Below are positions 35,179-45,031 of a stretch of 45,130 nucleotides of DNA, piece after piece. The stretch is from a bacterium (GTDB lineage: Bacteria; Verrucomicrobiota; Verrucomicrobiia; Limisphaerales; UBA11358), in contig JAKAFL010000031.1 in NCBI GenBank assembly GCA_021817945.1, positions 1 to 45,130 of the forward strand, read 5' to 3'. The translations under genes were made by a program, and so were the position numbers. The first letter of the stretch is position 1; every line of letters starts with the position of its first letter. Below the pieces are notes generated by a model. The model made no database searches. It had not been told where the DNA came from and was given only the letters and a program-made list of their open reading frames with translations.

Positions 35179-37971
35179 TCAACCCTTTGATCCTTTTCCG
35201 TTCCGCCTGGCCTGGCGCGGCCGCGGGTTCTGGTTGGATTTTTGCTTTTGATTCTGAGGTGGCTGCTCGCGAGGGGAAACCAGATCGGGCAAGGTGTCCG
35301 GTGCGGGTGCAATTTCTGGCTGGGGTTTGGTTTGTGGAGAGAGCATCACCATCAGCAGCAGACCCACGAGGCAGATGAGCGCTGTAAAAACACCGGCAAG
35401 GCTGATGTTCCGAAGGCCCGGGGGTGGGAGGAATTTGAATTCCACCTTGTGCAAACCGGGTGGAATTTGCACTCCCTGCATCAAAAAATTGCATCGCAAC
35501 AAATGGGCGGCCTGGCCATCCACCCACACCTTCCAGGCGGGATCATACCGATCATTCAACATCAGAATACTGGTTGTGCCAGCCTGGGCCTGCAAGACCA
35601 CGTCCTTTGGGGAATAGTGCCGTATTTCCGCCGCTTCCACCGGGTTTGTCGAATTGTTGGAAGGACAGACCGGGGCGGATTCATCCACAATCATCTCAGT
35701 TTCCGGGTTAAAAGTCGGATTGAAAAGCTTGTCCAAAACCGATTTGTCCTGAGTGTCGTTGTCCCAGTGGGTATAAACGCACGCTCTCGGCAAAATGTTG
35801 CCCATTTCAAAAAGTGAAAAAAGCCCGTTCGCCGAAAGGGAAACCGTAAAGTCTGCCGGGTCGTGTGTCTGGTATGGGGCGTTGGCTTTAGGGACAATAT
35901 CAAATTGTATCAGGGGTTTTAGGGGGTGTTCGAACAGGTTTGAATTGTCTTCCCAGACCGTCTCCAACTCCGAGGGTCCGAGCATGTATCGTGTGTTGGT
36001 GAGTTGCCAGGCGCGGAGGATGGGGGTCAGGGAATTGGTCGTCTGTGTGGGGTCATACTGTTTTTGGTAAGCGGCGAGATCCTCCGGCAGGCGTGGTACG
36101 GATACCATGTCAAAGGCCTGAATGTTATAGTAGGGGAACTGGTGTTGGAGCCACTCCACCTTGTAAAGATTCCGGATTAAAGCCAGGGGCGGCGGCAGTC
36201 GCATGGGCACCAACACCACGCGTTGGTCTTGGGGGTGTTGTCTCAAATAATCCAGCACCGGGTTGGTGGAATATTTTTCCTTGTAATCCACCGGCACAAT
36301 CCACGGCAGATTGGCCCGCCCCAAATCCACCAGCAGAAAAAGCAGAATGACCAAGGCTCCAAGCGAGCGGCGTTTTCCCGAAAAGGCGCCTGTCTTCAAG
36401 AGAATGATCAAACAGGCTGCTCCTGTTAAAAAAACCGCCCCCCAGCCAGCCGCACGGATGCTGAAGTCCGCATCCAAATCCGCCAGGGAGATTAACCGGA
36501 CTGATTGAAGGTACTCCACCAGGTCCGACCGGTGGCTGGCGTAGGCCATCCAGGCAAAAATACTGGCCAGAGCCAGCGCCACGCACACCAGTACTCCATG
36601 CCGTTCCAATCGGGCCGCCCGTCCAAGCCAGCCGGGTGTTCCTTTTCCCCCTGCGGCCACGGCAAGTTCTTTGGAGGACATGTAACGGCGGTCCATGGCG
36701 TCCAAGCCCAGGGCAAATAAAACCCCCATGGCCACGTCAAAGACATAGAGGAATTTAGTGGGATTGCGGATCGTGGAGACGTAGGGGAGCTGATAAAACA
36801 GGTGGTAAAAAGGAGCGTAATGGCCCAAAGCGAGCATGAGAGAGACAGTGGCCAATCCCGAATAAAAAATCACCCAGCCCCTGAGCCGCCGGTCAAACAC
36901 CGGGTTTTTGCGAACCAACAGCGCGCCAACCGCCCAAAGCCCCACCAATGCGGTTAAGGCGCCCACATAATTGCCCCCTCCTGTGTAACGGATAAAACCC
37001 AGGGGAGGAGTCCCCTGACTTCCATTTTCCAAAAAAGTGTCCCAGGCCGCATCGCGCCCCATGTTTCCCCAATAGTTACCGCCATTTGGGGTGTCCATCC
37101 GATATCCAAACAACCCAGGAACAACCAGTCCTAAAACCTCGGCCTTGGGCAGGCTCCACTGGGTTGCCCAATGCCAGCGATCTGCCTTGGTTTGAGAGTC
37201 TTGCGCTGTGCCTTGAACGTTGTGAATGGAAAATTGAATCAGCCCTTGGACGGATTGCGCCGCCAGAAAAAAAGCCAGTGCAGTCACCACGCCAAGCCTG
37301 CCCAGTCCGACCGCCACATTTTTGACCCTGTCCCCCTGCTGATGAAGAGTTTGAAACACCATGAACAGAACCACCACCAAGCTAAGGATGGCTCCCACAT
37401 CTGCCGCCTCCACCACTGCTTCCCCCACTGCAAAACCGGCAAGGGCAAGTCGCAACCAGGTTTGCCCGGGTTTAACCCTGGCCAGAGCGGCCATCGCCAA
37501 AAAGGTCATTGCCAACGCAAAATCATGGGCAGCCACACCCCAACAGGCCACCGAAAAGCAGCTTGAATTCAGCATCATTGCCATCCCGCCCGCGACACAG
37601 GCCAGCATGCTCAAACCCAGCTCACGAAAAAAACACCAGCTTCCCAAACCCAGAAGCAGAAGGGAGGTGAACGCGTAAAATTTGGAAAAATAGACGGGCC
37701 CCAGAAGCCATTGTAGAACAAAGGTCAGTCCGGGCGCAGCCGGCCCGGTATCCAGGCCCACGGAATTTAAATCCGACCAGCATCCGGAGAAACGTCCCGG
37801 CATGGCATGGCATGCCGCCATCAATTCCCCGAGCGGGCCGTCATTGGAAAATAAAACCTTCCCCGGAATGATTGCCGGGAGGAACAGGCACAATAATATG
37901 GCCCCAAATAAAAAGGACGCGGTTCCCCAACCTCCCCGGAGGAGCCTGTCCATCAAACCAGATAATTTCAT
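35179..37971 (-). CDS. Large YfhO-like polytopic membrane protein
   Basis: A 930-residue protein with about 12-14 hydrophobic helices and large loops, ending in a soluble domain. The segment 'SNDGPLGELM' near the start and 'LNDRYDPAWKVWVDGQAAHLLRCN..MQGVQIPPGLHKVEFKF' near the end fit the YfhO family (lipid-linked-sugar glycosyltransferase-like membrane proteins, known from Gram-positive lipoteichoic acid or surface-polymer glycosylation). The last 40 residues are a Pro/Gln/Lys/Arg-rich basic tail. It starts 1 bp after the sulfotransferase gene, so the two are co-translated and may modify the same surface glycan. The acceptor is unknown. Confidence 0.75.
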   Translation of the reverse strand: MKLSGLMDRLLRGGWGTASFLFGAILLCLFLPAIIPGKVLFSNDGPLGELMAACHAMPGRFSGCWSDLNSVGLDTGPAAPGLTFVLQWLLGPVYFSKFYAFTSLLLLGLGSWCFFRELGLSMLACVAGGMAMMLNSSCFSVACWGVAAHDFALAMTFLAMAALARVKPGQTWLRLALAGFAVGEAVVEAADVGAILSLVVVLFMVFQTLHQQGDRVKNVAVGLGRLGVVTALAFFLAAQSVQGLIQFSIHNVQGTAQDSQTKADRWHWATQWSLPKAEVLGLVVPGLFGYRMDTPNGGNYWGNMGRDAAWDTFLENGSQGTPPLGFIRYTGGGNYVGALTALVGLWAVGALLVRKNPVFDRRLRGWVIFYSGLATVSLMLALGHYAPFYHLFYQLPYVSTIRNPTKFLYVFDVAMGVLFALGLDAMDRRYMSSKELAVAAGGKGTPGWLGRAARLERHGVLVCVALALASIFAWMAYASHRSDLVEYLQSVRLISLADLDADFSIRAAGWGAVFLTGAACLIILLKTGAFSGKRRSLGALVILLFLLVDLGRANLPWIVPVDYKEKYSTNPVLDYLRQHPQDQRVVLVPMRLPPPLALIRNLYKVEWLQHQFPYYNIQAFDMVSVPRLPEDLAAYQKQYDPTQTTNSLTPILRAWQLTNTRYMLGPSELETVWEDNSNLFEHPLKPLIQFDIVPKANAPYQTHDPADFTVSLSANGLFSLFEMGNILPRACVYTHWDNDTQDKSVLDKLFNPTFNPETEMIVDESAPVCPSNNSTNPVEAAEIRHYSPKDVVLQAQAGTTSILMLNDRYDPAWKVWVDGQAAHLLRCNFLMQGVQIPPGLHKVEFKFLPPPGLRNISLAGVFTALICLVGLLLMVMLSPQTKPQPEIAPAPDTLPDLVSPREQPPQNQKQKSNQNPRPRQARRNGKGSKG

Positions 37972-37972
37972 C

Positions 37973-38998
37973 TTATCGCTGTCCCGATTCCTCCGTGCCT
38001 GCCTCCGCCCGGCTCCAGTGTGAAAGGTCCCTGCCCAGCAAAGCGCTTAATGCTTCCACCTCGCCCTGCATCTCGCGGCGGACATTGTTTTTCAGCCTGA
38101 TTTCAAAAGGGGCCCGGATTGCGGGCCGCACATTCATGGAGCATAGCCCCAGGCCGGCTTTTTGCACCAGCTTGAAAAGCGGTGCGGGCAGCCAAGTGCG
38201 CAGTTGGACTGCCGAGCTCCGCAGCCATGGATCCTGCAACACTCCCCGCAAGAATTTGCTTTTTACTGTTTGGTTGCCATTGATGATGTCGAAACTCATT
38301 TCCTCAGGAATGCGCGCCGGATCCAAACCAAGGAATTTTACCACATCCCGGTAAACCTCTCCGGTTCGCTCCGCAAAATCGTCCCAGAGGATTACCTTGA
38401 CCTGTTTGCGGCCAAATACATCCAGATACCTTTTCACTTGATCCGCGTAACACGCCGTCCGGTAATAATCCAATCCCTGCGGAAAATAGGCTTGGCGCGA
38501 AAGTTGATGGCCTTGGCGTCGGTCTTTTACTGCTTCCAATGCCTGTCCAAAACTTTCCAAATGTTCATTCCCATCGCACAAAAACTGGTGGTACATGGAA
38601 TACATCATCATGGTCGGTTCCCGAAGCATGATGATGATGCGCGCCTCCGGATTGAAGGCCTTAATTTCAGACGCCGCCAGCTCGGACCGCAAATACCAGA
38701 CCGAACATTCCCCAACACACTGCCGGGAGGCACCATCTCGGAATTCGGAGGCGTATGCAGCGGTGTCTCGACGGTAAAATTGGGGCCCGAATTTCAAATC
38801 CCCGCCAAAATGATGCATTTCCTTGCGTGCCATGAAAACATCCGGATGAGCGGCAAGGTACTGATTCAATGCCGTGGTTCCGCATTTTGGGGCTCCGACA
38901 ATGAAAAAATTGGGTATCTTATTGGGAAGAATAGAGTGAACCTGAACCGGGTGTGGATGGGCGGAAAGAGGGTCCAGTTTCGCCAGGGTTTGCGACAT
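37973..38998 (-). CDS. PAPS-dependent sulfotransferase
   Basis: A 341-residue cytoplasmic sulfotransferase. The PAPS 5'-phosphosulfate loop is PKCGTTAL near the start and the 3'-phosphate motif is 'RIIIMLREPTMMMYSMYHQF'. 'WDDFAERTGEVYRDVVKFLGL' is the usual downstream stretch. The frame opens at 39211, but 71 extra residues are unlike the family and the ATG at 38996-38998 is chosen. It resembles heparan- or carbohydrate-type sulfotransferases, so a surface polysaccharide acceptor is plausible. It precedes the YfhO-like gene by 1 bp. Confidence 0.85.
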   Translation of the reverse strand: MSQTLAKLDPLSAHPHPVQVHSILPNKIPNFFIVGAPKCGTTALNQYLAAHPDVFMARKEMHHFGGDLKFGPQFYRRDTAAYASEFRDGASRQCVGECSVWYLRSELAASEIKAFNPEARIIIMLREPTMMMYSMYHQFLCDGNEHLESFGQALEAVKDRRQGHQLSRQAYFPQGLDYYRTACYADQVKRYLDVFGRKQVKVILWDDFAERTGEVYRDVVKFLGLDPARIPEEMSFDIINGNQTVKSKFLRGVLQDPWLRSSAVQLRTWLPAPLFKLVQKAGLGLCSMNVRPAIRAPFEIRLKNNVRREMQGEVEALSALLGRDLSHWSRAEAGTEESGQR

Positions 38999-39341
38999 AT
39001 TTCGAATTCGCTTCGCATTTAATATGCCATGTTTCAGGGGTTCCGAGTTGACGCATCTTTCTTCTTTCAGGTTTTTTAGAGTGGAACCACCAAAGCAGAT
39101 AATAATGCCCTTGTTTACGTCTGTTTTTTGGCATTTTTGGCCGCCAAGGGGCCCTGATTTTTGCGAAATTGCCGGAAAAAATCCAAGGGTGGTTCCTTTA
39201 ACGCCTACCAATTATGAACTGTTTGGTGGAATTTGGGTGTATTCACCCAATGAAGCTGGGTGGGTAAACCCATTTTGTTTGGGCAATTTCGCCCCAGGCG
39301 GATTATATATTAAAAAGCCAGGGTGGTTACCCGGTGCAGAA
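38999..39341. other. Intergenic spacer, no gene called
   Basis: This 343-bp spacer separates the DUF3352-type gene end from the chosen sulfotransferase start. A purine-rich GAAAGAAGAAAG lies upstream of an ATG at 39048 on the minus strand, but that frame is 29 codons off the sulfotransferase frame and stops early. No terminator with a T-run was found. Confidence 0.5.
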
Positions 39342-41219
39342 TCAGTTTAAACCGGGCGGCCTTGGTGAAAAGACGTTAAAATCAATGCCGTTCACCGTGG
39401 TGCTTTCACCATACACACTGATGTAAAAATACCTGGCCACAAGATCAAAGTCCGGCAAAAGGGTGAAGTCAAACCAATCATGCATGGCGGGTGGCATCAG
39501 GCGGGATTGGATTCCAGAAACAGGGGTGGATTTCATCAGCTTGAATGCCGTTTTCAAACTCTCGGCTTGGTTTTCGTACCCCAAAAATCCTCCATGGTCG
39601 CCGCCAATCTGGGCGATGGCATCGGCCAAGCCGGGTAAACGGCTCAAAGGTTGCGAAGGACCATCGGTGCTCCGGAGGTATTGTTCCAGCATGCCATCGT
39701 CCGTGCTCAGGGCTATGTACACCCCACGGGAGGTGACCAATAGAGGCGGGCCATTCACCAGGGAGCCATCTGGCATATGGCGGGGATGGGACATGATCGA
39801 ATAAATTTTATGACCCATGTAATCCCTGGGCTCAGGTGCCCCCTCCTGGCTGGACACCATCGCGGCAATCACATTGATGGCCTGAATAACCTGGTCTGGG
39901 TGGCTGACCTTGAACAGTGTCAGATTGGGTGGATTGGCCATTTGAGACAGCGTGTCGCCCAAGGGTTCCTCTTGGTAGCTGATCAGGTCGTCTCCCAAGT
40001 TGCCAAACAGATAGGAACGAAGGTCAAAGCCAGGGTCTTTTTGCTGTGCCGAGGTGTTGGCCAGATCAATGATGGAGTTCAAATAGGAAAGACCACTGGG
40101 TGAGAAGGAGGAGACGAGTTTTTCCGCAGTGGCCCATGCCTGCTGGCCATCCAGACGAAGCCGGGAATATTTGACCACATCGGCAGGCACAAATGGCGGC
40201 ACCGAGGCATCTCTTTGCGGCAGGGCCAGCAGCGAAACCAGCCCCGTGCGGTTTTCGGCAGGCGTGTTCAAATGGATGTTCAAATGCGACCCATCCCTTG
40301 ACTCGCGCAAGGTCAGGCTGAACGACTTCAACGAATCCAATCCCAGGGTCTCAAGGATTTTAACCATGTTTTGGCTGCGGCTGAAAGCCGAGGAATCGTC
40401 GCCGGAATCACTTCCGGATTTTTCAGCCAATTCAACAAGGTGGTGGACATCCATCCAGGCAAAGTAGGTGGGTTTGTCCCGGAACTGGGTAAGCTGGTCG
40501 GAAACAAAAATAGGGTTGTCTTTCAAGGCCGGTTCGGAGCCGCCCCGGAGATGACCCACCACGGGTTCCAATGCATACTCCGAATTGCCAGCCACGAGCA
40601 TGCTCTGGTATTGGGCCACGTACACGTCAGAGGGAGGTTCCGGCTTGGGCTGGACTCCTATTTCTGAAACTTGCGGACGTTGGGGCAGCAGGGCCGCAAG
40701 ATCATTCGAAGAAAGGGTCAATACCGTGAAATCCACTCCGCGAATCTGCTCTGTGCGCAGGTTGCGGCCGCTATCCCTCCATTTCTTGATCAATGCCGTC
40801 AGGTTGGTGTGGAGCGCTTCCGATTGGTCTTTTGCGTCCAAAAGAAACACGAATGCAGGCGGGGCAACCGTTGTGCCAGCCGGGGCGGCGGCCATGCCAA
40901 AAGTGAGCTGGCCATGCGGCAGGGCCATGAAGTCTTGCAAGGGTATTCCAATGTTGGCTTGAATCGGTGCCAAAAACTGGCTGTTGATTTTGTCCATGAA
41001 GTGGTCCCGAAACGGTTTCATGGCCGGGTCATTCCAAAACATCAACTGCGGGGAAACCCGGGATGCCTCCCGCAAGGCGTCGAAATCAGGAATGGTAAAG
41101 ACAAATAGTGCGTCCTCGGGCAAAAGCGCCTCCGCAGGCGGCATGGCGGCCTGCAATAGTGAGCACTTAACAAAACAAAGGATGGACACTGCCATCAGGA
41201 AGGGGCGAGAGGGCGTCAT
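39342..41219 (-). CDS. Exported DUF3352-like protein
   Basis: A 625-residue exported protein. The frame opens at 41315, but the ATG at 41217-41219 begins a signal peptide (MTPSRPFLMAVSILCFVKCSLLQA), so it is used. The mature start 'PAEALLPEDALFVFTIPDFDALREAS' and the repeated alpha/beta layout fit the DUF3352-type family, widespread in Planctomycetes and Verrucomicrobia and without known function. It follows the HtrA-like protease by 111 bp. It is probably periplasmic or surface-bound. Confidence 0.75.
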   Translation of the reverse strand: MTPSRPFLMAVSILCFVKCSLLQAAMPPAEALLPEDALFVFTIPDFDALREASRVSPQLMFWNDPAMKPFRDHFMDKINSQFLAPIQANIGIPLQDFMALPHGQLTFGMAAAPAGTTVAPPAFVFLLDAKDQSEALHTNLTALIKKWRDSGRNLRTEQIRGVDFTVLTLSSNDLAALLPQRPQVSEIGVQPKPEPPSDVYVAQYQSMLVAGNSEYALEPVVGHLRGGSEPALKDNPIFVSDQLTQFRDKPTYFAWMDVHHLVELAEKSGSDSGDDSSAFSRSQNMVKILETLGLDSLKSFSLTLRESRDGSHLNIHLNTPAENRTGLVSLLALPQRDASVPPFVPADVVKYSRLRLDGQQAWATAEKLVSSFSPSGLSYLNSIIDLANTSAQQKDPGFDLRSYLFGNLGDDLISYQEEPLGDTLSQMANPPNLTLFKVSHPDQVIQAINVIAAMVSSQEGAPEPRDYMGHKIYSIMSHPRHMPDGSLVNGPPLLVTSRGVYIALSTDDGMLEQYLRSTDGPSQPLSRLPGLADAIAQIGGDHGGFLGYENQAESLKTAFKLMKSTPVSGIQSRLMPPAMHDWFDFTLLPDFDLVARYFYISVYGESTTVNGIDFNVFSPRPPGLN

Positions 41220-41330
41220 GATTTGGTGGTTTTCAGTTTTCAAACTCGTGTTGAAGAACAGCGGATGGAACAAACGCCAACACCGCATTTCCTGGCAATG
41301 GCTGAAAATGCGCAAGGCCTGATCCGCCTT

Positions 41331-42290
41331 TCATGGGTTGGCCTGAAGATGGGTTGAGGTCCGGCTCGGGGGTTGGAGATACCGATAGGGATTATTGGGA
41401 TTGTCTGTTGAGTAGGCAAACGCATCCCGATGATCCAAAAAGTTTTTCACCAATTCCACCGGGATGGCAAAACCCAAACCTTCCCCGAAAGTGATTTTCA
41501 TGTTGGTGACGCCCACCACCTCTCCAGCCAGGTTGAACAGGGGTCCACCGCTGTTTCCCGGGTTGATCTGGGCCGTGGTTTGGAGGTAAAGCTCGCCCTC
41601 CAGCTCCCGGGTTTTTGTGCTGATTATGCCTTGCGTGACAGTGCGCTCCAGACCCAACGGACTGCCAATGGCAAACACGGTGTCGCCCACGCTTAAATCA
41701 TCCGAACTCCCAAGGCTGACCGCCTTGAAACGTGGCGCATTGTGGTCCTGGATTTGCAGCAGGGCCAGGTCGTGGAATTTGTTGATGGCAATGATTTTAA
41801 TCTGCTTGTAGATTTCCCGGTCCAGGTTCCCATCGTTTTGCCGGTACACCTCCACTGAAATTTCTGTTTCGCCCTCAATCACGTGAAAATTGGTGATGAG
41901 AAATCCGTCCGGGTTGATGAAAAATCCCGACCCCAAACCTTCCGGGGTTCTGACCTGGACCACGGCTTCGCCAATCTGCTTGACCAGGCTGCTGACATCG
42001 TGGGCAACGAAAGGCCGCGCTGTTCCATCATAAAACTGACCGCGATCCACGGCTGCGGCAGAGGGGACCACTGCTTTTGCCTTTTGGCTGATGACACCCG
42101 TGATGAAGCTTCGGGGAATGACCAAGACGGTGTACCCCACGTCCACCACCAGTGAATCGGGTTTCTCGGCAAGAATCTGGCCGGTAACGGCTTTTTGGTC
42201 CTTGAGTTGGATCGTGTCACCATGCCCAGCCACCACCCCGCTGGCCAGCAGGGCGCAAAGGACGGCGTTTTGTTTCAACGACATTTGCAT
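41331..42290 (-). CDS. Exported HtrA-like trypsin-family serine protease
   Basis: A 319-residue S1C-type protease with a signal peptide (MSLKQNAVLCALLASGVVAGHG region). The triad is His136 (NFHVIEG), Asp174 (HDLALL) and Ser247 (PGNSGGP). An N-terminal 60-residue beta module (GDTIQLKDQKAVTGQIL...) precedes the protease domain, and there is no PDZ domain, so it is shorter than DegP/DegS. ATGs at 42290 and 42284 are both possible; 42290 has AGAG upstream. It probably does protein quality control in the periplasm. Confidence 0.88.
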   Translation of the reverse strand: MQMSLKQNAVLCALLASGVVAGHGDTIQLKDQKAVTGQILAEKPDSLVVDVGYTVLVIPRSFITGVISQKAKAVVPSAAAVDRGQFYDGTARPFVAHDVSSLVKQIGEAVVQVRTPEGLGSGFFINPDGFLITNFHVIEGETEISVEVYRQNDGNLDREIYKQIKIIAINKFHDLALLQIQDHNAPRFKAVSLGSSDDLSVGDTVFAIGSPLGLERTVTQGIISTKTRELEGELYLQTTAQINPGNSGGPLFNLAGEVVGVTNMKITFGEGLGFAIPVELVKNFLDHRDAFAYSTDNPNNPYRYLQPPSRTSTHLQANP

Positions 42291-42403
42291 GACTCTAAAC
42301 CAGGGATTTGGATTTGACAAGCCGCCAACCGTTCAAAAAAAATCCGGGATTTCGCTCCCGGGATTCCTTTTCACGCGCCATTTATTAGGGCACACTCCGC
42401 CCG

Positions 42404-43480
42404 GTGATTGACACGCTTGAATCCTTAAACCGTCTTATTGATGCCATTCAAAAAGTCCCCTGGGTGGCCATGGATACCGAGGCAGACAGCCTGCATGCCT
42501 ATCCTGAAAAAGTCTGTCTTATCCAAATCACCACACCGCTGGGTGACGAACTGGTGGATCCCCTGGCCGGGCTGAATCTGCAGCCGTTATTGGAGGCTCT
42601 CAAGGCCCATGAATTGATCTTTCATGCCGCTGATTATGATTTGCGGTTGCTCTGGAAGCATCACCGTTTTTTGCCCTCCACCATATTTGACACCATGCTC
42701 GCGGCAAGGCTGTTAGGCGAACGCCAGTTTGGCCTGGGGCACCTCGTCCAAAAGTTTCTGGGCATCACCTTGGACAAAGGTTCCCAAAAAGCGGATTGGG
42801 CACGCCGGCCACTCACAGAAAAGATGATTGCCTACGCCCGCAATGATACCCATTTTCTCAAGGATCTGGCGGATGTGTTTGGCAGGGAATTAAATGCCAA
42901 GGGCAGGCTCGCCTGGCATCAGGAATCCTGTCAACGCCAAATCAATGAGGCGTCCGAGCTTTCCGAGGCGGATCCGGAAAAAATTTGGCGTATCAAGGGG
43001 AGCGCTTTCCTGGATCGTCCAGCCCTGGCTGTGTTGAGGGAGCTTTGGCGCTGGCGTGAGGGCCAGGCCATCGAGTCCAATCGCCCTCCGTTTTTTATCT
43101 TGTCCCACGAAATCATGGTTGATTTATCGCGTGCTGCCGCCAGCGGCAGTCCCTTGGACCGCCTGATTCCGCAACGCATGCACCCGCGCCGCAGGGAAAC
43201 CCTGGCAACGGCCCTTCGAAAGGGCTTGGCAACACCGTCTTCAAGCCTGCCTCCCATTTTGCGTCACACATCCAAGCGGCCATCCGAGCAGGAATTTCAG
43301 CGTTTTCGTGAGCTTGAAAAGATCCGGGATCAACAGGCATCGGCGCTTGGCCTGGACCCCACTTTGATCGCCAGCAAAGCGGTATTGGGTGATTTGGCGC
43401 GCGACTGGGATGGGGAATCGCCCAAGTTGATGTCCTGGCAGCGAAATTTGCTCCAAACCCTTCAATTGACCAACCGTTGA
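42404..43480 (+). CDS. rnd: Ribonuclease D
   Basis: A 358-residue DEDDy 3'-5' exoribonuclease that trims tRNA and other RNAs. The acidic sites are in MDTEAD (D23, E25), 'HAADYDLRLL' and 'YARNDTHFLKDL', and an HRDC domain follows (about 208-290). The start is GTG (42404-42406), immediately at the family N-terminus. It converges with the RlmI-like gene, leaving only 10 bp between stop codons, and is divergent from the protease gene (113-bp shared upstream region). Confidence 0.93.
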   Translation: MIDTLESLNRLIDAIQKVPWVAMDTEADSLHAYPEKVCLIQITTPLGDELVDPLAGLNLQPLLEALKAHELIFHAADYDLRLLWKHHRFLPSTIFDTMLAARLLGERQFGLGHLVQKFLGITLDKGSQKADWARRPLTEKMIAYARNDTHFLKDLADVFGRELNAKGRLAWHQESCQRQINEASELSEADPEKIWRIKGSAFLDRPALAVLRELWRWREGQAIESNRPPFFILSHEIMVDLSRAAASGSPLDRLIPQRMHPRRRETLATALRKGLATPSSSLPPILRHTSKRPSEQEFQRFRELEKIRDQQASALGLDPTLIASKAVLGDLARDWDGESPKLMSWQRNLLQTLQLTNR

Positions 43481-43490
43481 TGCGCACCCC

Positions 43491-44693
43491 TTAATTCACC
43501 AATTCGAAGGCGTAACCCTTCAAGTACTCTGTCTCGGGAATCATGGGAATGATGGGGTGATCGGGTGACTGGGAGAAAAATGCCACCTGTCTGAGAGCTT
43601 TGCGTGTGTCGTAGGCTGCCGCCAGCACAGTGTCCAGGAACAGCCCCGCGTTGACATGGTGGGAACAGCAAAAAGTGGCCAGCGTACCACCACGTTTGAG
43701 CAGTTTGAGCGCCCGCAGGTGAATCTCCTTGTAGCCTCGCAGGGCGTCTGGAACAGAGGCGCGGTTCCGTGTGAAGGATGGTGGATCCAGAATGATGGAA
43801 TCAAAACACGGCACCACCTTCTCGTGGGGATTCACCGCCGTCCGCGCTTTCAGCCAGTCAAAGACATTCACTGTCTCGTAGGTGCATTTACCGGCTAGAT
43901 TGTTGGATTCTCCATTTTTGCGCGCCGCTTCAATGGCTGCGGCGCTCTGGTCCAGCATGTGCACGGATTCGCAGCCCGCCCGGGCGGCGTGCAGGCCAAA
44001 ACCACCCAGAAAACTGAAACAGTCCAGAACCCGGCCTCCGCGCGTCAATCGTGCGGTCGCCTCGTAATTGGCCTGTTGGTCCAGGTACATTCCCGTCTTG
44101 TGCCCGGCGGCCAAATCTGTTTCAAAAACCAATCCATTCAGTTTGACTCCCACCTTGGCAACCGCCTCGCCGGCCAGCAAACCATTGCTGGGTTCCAAAC
44201 CTTCAAATTTTCGAGCAGTGACATCACTGCGCTCAAGGATGGCGCGCGACTTGAAAATCCGTCCCAGGGCCTCAACGATTAGCCCTTTCCTGACTTCCAT
44301 GCCCAGGGCCGAGATTTGCACCACCAACACGTCTTCATACTTGTCCACGATCAATCCACTCAGGCCGTCGCTCTCTGAATTCACCACCCGGTAGGAAGTG
44401 GCGGAGGGCATGTGTCGCTTGCGCACAGCCAAAGCTTCCCGGATGCGCTCCTCAAAAAATGCGGCATCCATCTCCAAACGGTCCGCGGCAATCATCCGCA
44501 CCCGGATTCTGGACTTTGAATTGTGCATTCCCACCCCTAGCAAACGTTGCCGATGATCCTTGACCTGCACCAAGGCCCCGTCCTCGGCAGGTTGGGTCTG
44601 CCTTAGAATCTCACCCGAATAAATCCAGGGATGTCCGGCCACAATTCGGTCGGCTTCGCCGGGCTTGAGTATCAATGTTGCAAGGGCTTTCAT
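43491..44693 (-). CDS. rlmI: RlmI-like class I rRNA (cytosine-C5) methyltransferase
   Basis: A 400-residue SAM-dependent methyltransferase of the RlmI/RlmK group with an N-terminal PUA domain (about 1-75, 'LKPGEADRIVAGHPWIYSGEI'), a linker RRM-like domain, and a C-terminal Rossmann domain with 'VLDCFSFLGGFGLHAARAG' (motif I) and 'IILDPPSFTRN' (catalytic region). RlmI methylates C1962 of 23S rRNA in E. coli, and the exact target here is inferred. The frame extends 18 codons further to 44747; the ATG at 44691-44693 starts the family core. Confidence 0.85.
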   Translation of the reverse strand: MKALATLILKPGEADRIVAGHPWIYSGEILRQTQPAEDGALVQVKDHRQRLLGVGMHNSKSRIRVRMIAADRLEMDAAFFEERIREALAVRKRHMPSATSYRVVNSESDGLSGLIVDKYEDVLVVQISALGMEVRKGLIVEALGRIFKSRAILERSDVTARKFEGLEPSNGLLAGEAVAKVGVKLNGLVFETDLAAGHKTGMYLDQQANYEATARLTRGGRVLDCFSFLGGFGLHAARAGCESVHMLDQSAAAIEAARKNGESNNLAGKCTYETVNVFDWLKARTAVNPHEKVVPCFDSIILDPPSFTRNRASVPDALRGYKEIHLRALKLLKRGGTLATFCCSHHVNAGLFLDTVLAAAYDTRKALRQVAFFSQSPDHPIIPMIPETEYLKGYAFELVN

Positions 44694-45031
44694 CAGTTTG
44701 GGTTGCTTGGGGTTTTCTGCCACGGAGGCGTGGCCCCGCATGCTCAATCAGAGTACAGGATTTTTATCCGTCGTCCACGGGAATATCGGGCCATCTGCGG
44801 GCAGTGCGGACAGGATTATGGCATATCCCCTCGGGAGATCGGGTGGCCCCGATGGATGCCCCGCTGGTGCGTTGAGCCTGCCTGAAAAGGACGATGCGAT
44901 CGGTTTCGGGGCGCAGGGTTCAAGGGTTTGAAGGGCAAGCCTTGGCAAGGAAAATTATCCAACCTGCGCCTTCGACTGAGTAGCAGCGAATTTTTAAATG
45001 GTTTTACTGATCATTGCATAAAATAGTGAGT
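44694..45031. other. Intergenic spacer, nothing identified
   Basis: This 338-bp spacer lies upstream of the RlmI-like gene and downstream of the truncated right-edge gene. Short frames are present on both strands, but none has a credible start signal or family pattern, and no hairpin terminator was seen. Confidence 0.5.

Noticed and set aside
44748..44948. 66-residue minus-strand frame upstream of the RlmI-like gene
   Set aside because: Pro-rich composition, no start signal, and out of frame with the truncated gene at the right edge.
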